A stretch of 8,683 nt of DNA from Thermoplasmata archaeon (GTDB lineage: Archaea > Thermoplasmatota > Thermoplasmata > SG8-5 > JAGLSY01), in contig JAGLQE010000339.1 of assembly GCA_023137005.1 (NCBI GenBank), positions 1-8,683 of the forward strand, given 5' to 3'. This document shows positions 7,488-8,683 of this stretch, one piece after another. Made by a program: the position numbers and the translations under genes. Each line of letters starts with the position of its first letter. The stretch's first letter is position 1. Under the pieces are notes generated by a model. It saw only the letters and a list, made by a program, of their open reading frames with translations, did no database searches and was not told the origin of the DNA.

Positions 7488-7536
7488 CTTGTATAATATT
7501 GGCGTAGTGCATTGAGTAAATACCATATATATCTTT
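7488..7536 (-). promoter_or_regulatory. Candidate promoter(s) of the zinc-ribbon coiled-coil operon
   Basis: Two TATA-like elements are visible on the minus strand. AAAGATATATATGG (7536-7523) would start transcription near 7503, giving a leader of about 65 bases. AATATTATACAAG (7500-7488) would start it near 7469, giving about 30 bases. The leader also contains a small hairpin, AGTGG/CCACT at 7465-7479. I cannot decide between them from sequence; the first has the better TATA core. Confidence 0.4.
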
Positions 7537-7607
7537 ACATAGATTTCTCATATTGGGGAAATTGTAACAAAATAGTAATCTAAGAGTGCCAGAAAAATAA
7601 TTAGCCA

Positions 7608-7650
7608 GTACTTGGAATGATCATAATTATATCGAGTCATTTCCAAGCAC
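7608..7650. repeat. Imperfect inverted repeat in the divergent intergenic region
   Basis: The left arm GTACTTGGAATGA (7608-7620) pairs with the right arm TCATTTCCAAGCAC (7637-7650). Ten of the eleven inner positions pair with one bulged base, and two more pairs lie beyond a single mismatch. The 16-base spacer is AT-rich. It lies 61-103 bases before the ThiI-like gene, upstream of that gene's TATA-like element, so it is outside the predicted transcript and suits an operator better than an RNA hairpin. On the minus strand a T5 run follows it (7597-7593), so a terminator is an alternative. Confidence 0.5.
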
Positions 7651-7673
7651 GTATACGCAAAATGAAAAACATC

Positions 7674-7691
7674 CGAAACTTTATTCATATA
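7674..7691 (+). promoter_or_regulatory. BRE/TATA promoter of the ThiI-like gene, probably leaderless
   Basis: CGAAAC (7674-7679) followed by TTTATTCATATA (7680-7691) resembles an archaeal BRE plus TATA box. Its centre is about 27 bases before the ATG at 7711, the usual distance to a transcription start, so the mRNA probably begins at or within a few bases of the start codon. No Shine-Dalgarno sequence precedes the ATG (CGACCCTTGAATG), which agrees with leaderless translation. Confidence 0.5.
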
Positions 7692-7710
7692 GCCCATGTT
7701 CGACCCTTGA

Positions 7711-8583
7711 ATGGCCCAATTTCTGATAAGATATGGAGAGATCGGTCTCAAGAGCAAGGCGGTTCGACAGAGGTTCCAGAGGATACTGGTTGATAATATC
7801 CAGACCCAGTTCATGCACAATGGCCTTGAATGCCGCACCACCTCGGATTATGGAAGGGTCTATCTCTGGACGGGCGACGCAGATGCAGCCAGACCTATTC
7901 TTGCAAGGGTATTCGGCATAGTTTCCTTCTCCGAGGTCCAGGAGACAATATCCAAGATGGAGGATATCGGAACCGTGGCAATAGAATTGGCCAAACCACT
8001 TTTATCCCATGGCACCAGGTTCGCTGTGAGAGCCCGGAGGACCGGGGAGCATGCTTTCACCAGCATGGAACTGGGCAGGGATGTCGGCTCGGCCATTTAC
8101 CTGGCCCATGAGGACCTGGAATTGAAGGTGGACCTCACCAAGCCCGAGGTCGAGGTGCATGTGGAAGTTCGACAGAACAAGACCTACCTCTTCGTGGACA
8201 GGCAACCGGGACCAGGAGGAATGCCACTGAGCAGCCAGGGTAAGATACTGGGATTGGTGGAAGAGGAGAAGGATATAGTTTCCATCTGGCTCATGATGAA
8301 AAGAGGATGCCGGGTATATTTGATGGCAAAGGATGAGACGCTGGTGGAGCCATTACGCGCCTGGGATCCGAATCTCAAGCTGATCGACTACCCGAAAAAC
8401 GTGGATGATGACACCATATCGCACATGGCCTGGAGGAAGAAGGCCGAAGGAATTGTCGTGGGCTGGACCCTGGAGCAGATGGGTGAGAAGAGCTTTGACC
8501 TGGATCTGCCAATTTTCCATCCGGTGGTCGGGTTGTCGGATGATGAGATAGGCAAGATGTTGGAGATGGTGAGGAGAGGGTAG
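7711..8583 (+). CDS. thiI: ThiI-like THUMP protein with degenerate, shortened PP-loop domain
   Basis: A 290-aa relative of tRNA 4-thiouridine synthetase ThiI; the symbol marks the family, not a proven activity. The N-terminal ferredoxin-like domain is intact (LIRYGEIGLKSKAVRQRF, 5-22), as is the THUMP RNA-binding domain (about 60-165, with TKPEVEVHVEVR). The linker PGPGGMPLSSQGKIL (166-180) is typical of ThiI. Where active enzymes have the ATP-binding SGGxDS loop, this protein has EEEKDI (184-189), followed by the well-conserved WLMMKRGC (193-200). The next part of the catalytic domain is much shortened, and I find no CxxC or other candidate for the catalytic cysteines; only C41 and C200 occur. 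The tail (AEGIVVGWTLEQMGEKS, PIFHPVVGLSDDEIGKM) still aligns with the ThiI segment VTGESLGQVASQ...PVLRPLIGxDKxEI. Usual archaeal ThiI is roughly 380-400 aa. The frame is open throughout and the codon pattern looks maintained, so it is probably an expressed non-catalytic paralogue or a tRNA-binding subunit, not decayed debris. The start is chosen from the conserved N-terminus and promoter distance. Confidence 0.85.
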   Translation: MAQFLIRYGEIGLKSKAVRQRFQRILVDNIQTQFMHNGLECRTTSDYGRVYLWTGDADAARPILARVFGIVSFSEVQETISKMEDIGTVAIELAKPLLSHGTRFAVRARRTGEHAFTSMELGRDVGSAIYLAHEDLELKVDLTKPEVEVHVEVRQNKTYLFVDRQPGPGGMPLSSQGKILGLVEEEKDIVSIWLMMKRGCRVYLMAKDETLVEPLRAWDPNLKLIDYPKNVDDDTISHMAWRKKAEGIVVGWTLEQMGEKSFDLDLPIFHPVVGLSDDEIGKMLEMVRRG

Positions 8584-8602
8584 GACATTCTTTTAGAACC
8601 TT

Positions 8603-8670
8603 GAGGATTTGTTAAGCCGGGTGTGGCATGTGTGTGGGATAATGTCTCAAAGGATGAGGACACCCCCGCC
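8603..8670 (+). repeat. Dispersed repeat, long copy (B)
   Basis: TTTGTTAAGCCGGGTGTGG (8608-8626) and GGATGAGGACACCCCCGCC (8652-8670) match the two blocks of the copy at 1749-1785, with about 25 extra bases between them. The extra part includes GTGTGGGATAATGTC, itself similar to GTGTGGATAAGGACC of the short copy, so an internal duplication is possible. An upstream octamer, AGGACATT, also occurs before both copies (1733-1740 and 8582-8589). This copy follows the ThiI-like gene by 19 bases and fills most of the space to the window end. Confidence 0.6.
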
Positions 8671-8683
8671 CTTCAGGCGAGGT
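8662..8683. repeat. GC-rich terminal hairpin, possibly a mobile-element end
   Basis: ACCCCCGCC (8662-8670), loop CTTCA, GGCGAGGT (8676-8683) form a stem of four GC pairs, one mismatch and further pairs, running into the window edge. CCCGCCCTTCAGGC hairpins resemble the subterminal hairpins of IS200/IS605 (TnpA/TnpB) elements, by recollection of that family. It could equally be a transcription-ending or RNA-stabilising hairpin. No transposase gene is visible, since the window stops here. Confidence 0.4.

Noticed and set aside
7548..7841. Minus-strand 97-codon frame spanning the divergent spacer and the start of the ThiI-like gene
   Set aside because: It overlaps the well-conserved N-terminus of the ThiI-like protein and covers its promoter; the translation has no recognisable domain and no ribosome binding site.
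8588..8598. Small hairpin TTCT-TTT-AGAA just after the ThiI-like gene
   Set aside because: The stem is only four AT-rich pairs; too weak to call a terminator.
1..8683. tRNA, rRNA or CRISPR features
   Set aside because: No cloverleaf-like segment, rRNA signature or regularly spaced direct repeats were seen on either strand.

Overview
The window looks archaeal, most likely a euryarchaeon of the Thermoplasmatota type. The reasons are a type II (archaeal/eukaryotic class) methionine aminopeptidase, a ThiI-family protein without a rhodanese domain, AT-rich BRE/TATA-like promoter elements with one apparently leaderless start, and zinc-ribbon plus coiled-coil proteins of a kind I associate with that group. 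The lineage is an inference; no rRNA or other marker is present.

Layout. Positions 1-462 (+) hold the C-terminal part of methionine aminopeptidase, cut by the window edge. Converging on it is a minus-strand, strikingly AT-rich gene (472-1671) for a secreted, C-terminally membrane-anchored right-handed beta-helix surface protein. Upstream of that (1672-1829) is a spacer with one copy of a dispersed repeat. Positions 1830-7437 are a tight two-gene minus-strand operon: first a 462-aa protein with two N-terminal zinc ribbons, a coiled coil and a small C-terminal motif (6049-7437), then a 1402-aa protein with one N-terminal zinc ribbon, an acidic/proline linker and about 1,270 residues of almost uninterrupted charged coiled coil (1830-6038). 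The genes are 10 bp apart and the second gene's ribosome binding site overlaps the first gene's stop codon. A 273-bp divergent intergenic region (7438-7710) carries promoters both ways and an imperfect inverted repeat. Positions 7711-8583 (+) encode a ThiI-like THUMP protein whose ATP-binding PP-loop is destroyed and whose catalytic domain is shortened. The last 100 bases hold a second, longer copy of the repeat, ending in a GC-rich hairpin.

How the parts relate. The two coiled-coil proteins are the core of the window. Shared zinc-ribbon geometry, the operon and the apparent translational coupling suggest they act together, perhaps as a cytoplasmic scaffold with a rod of up to about 190 nm. 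No partner or enzyme in the window fixes a function. The flanking genes (protein maturation, RNA-modification family) look chromosomal and unrelated. The beta-helix gene differs in base composition from its surroundings and may have been acquired.
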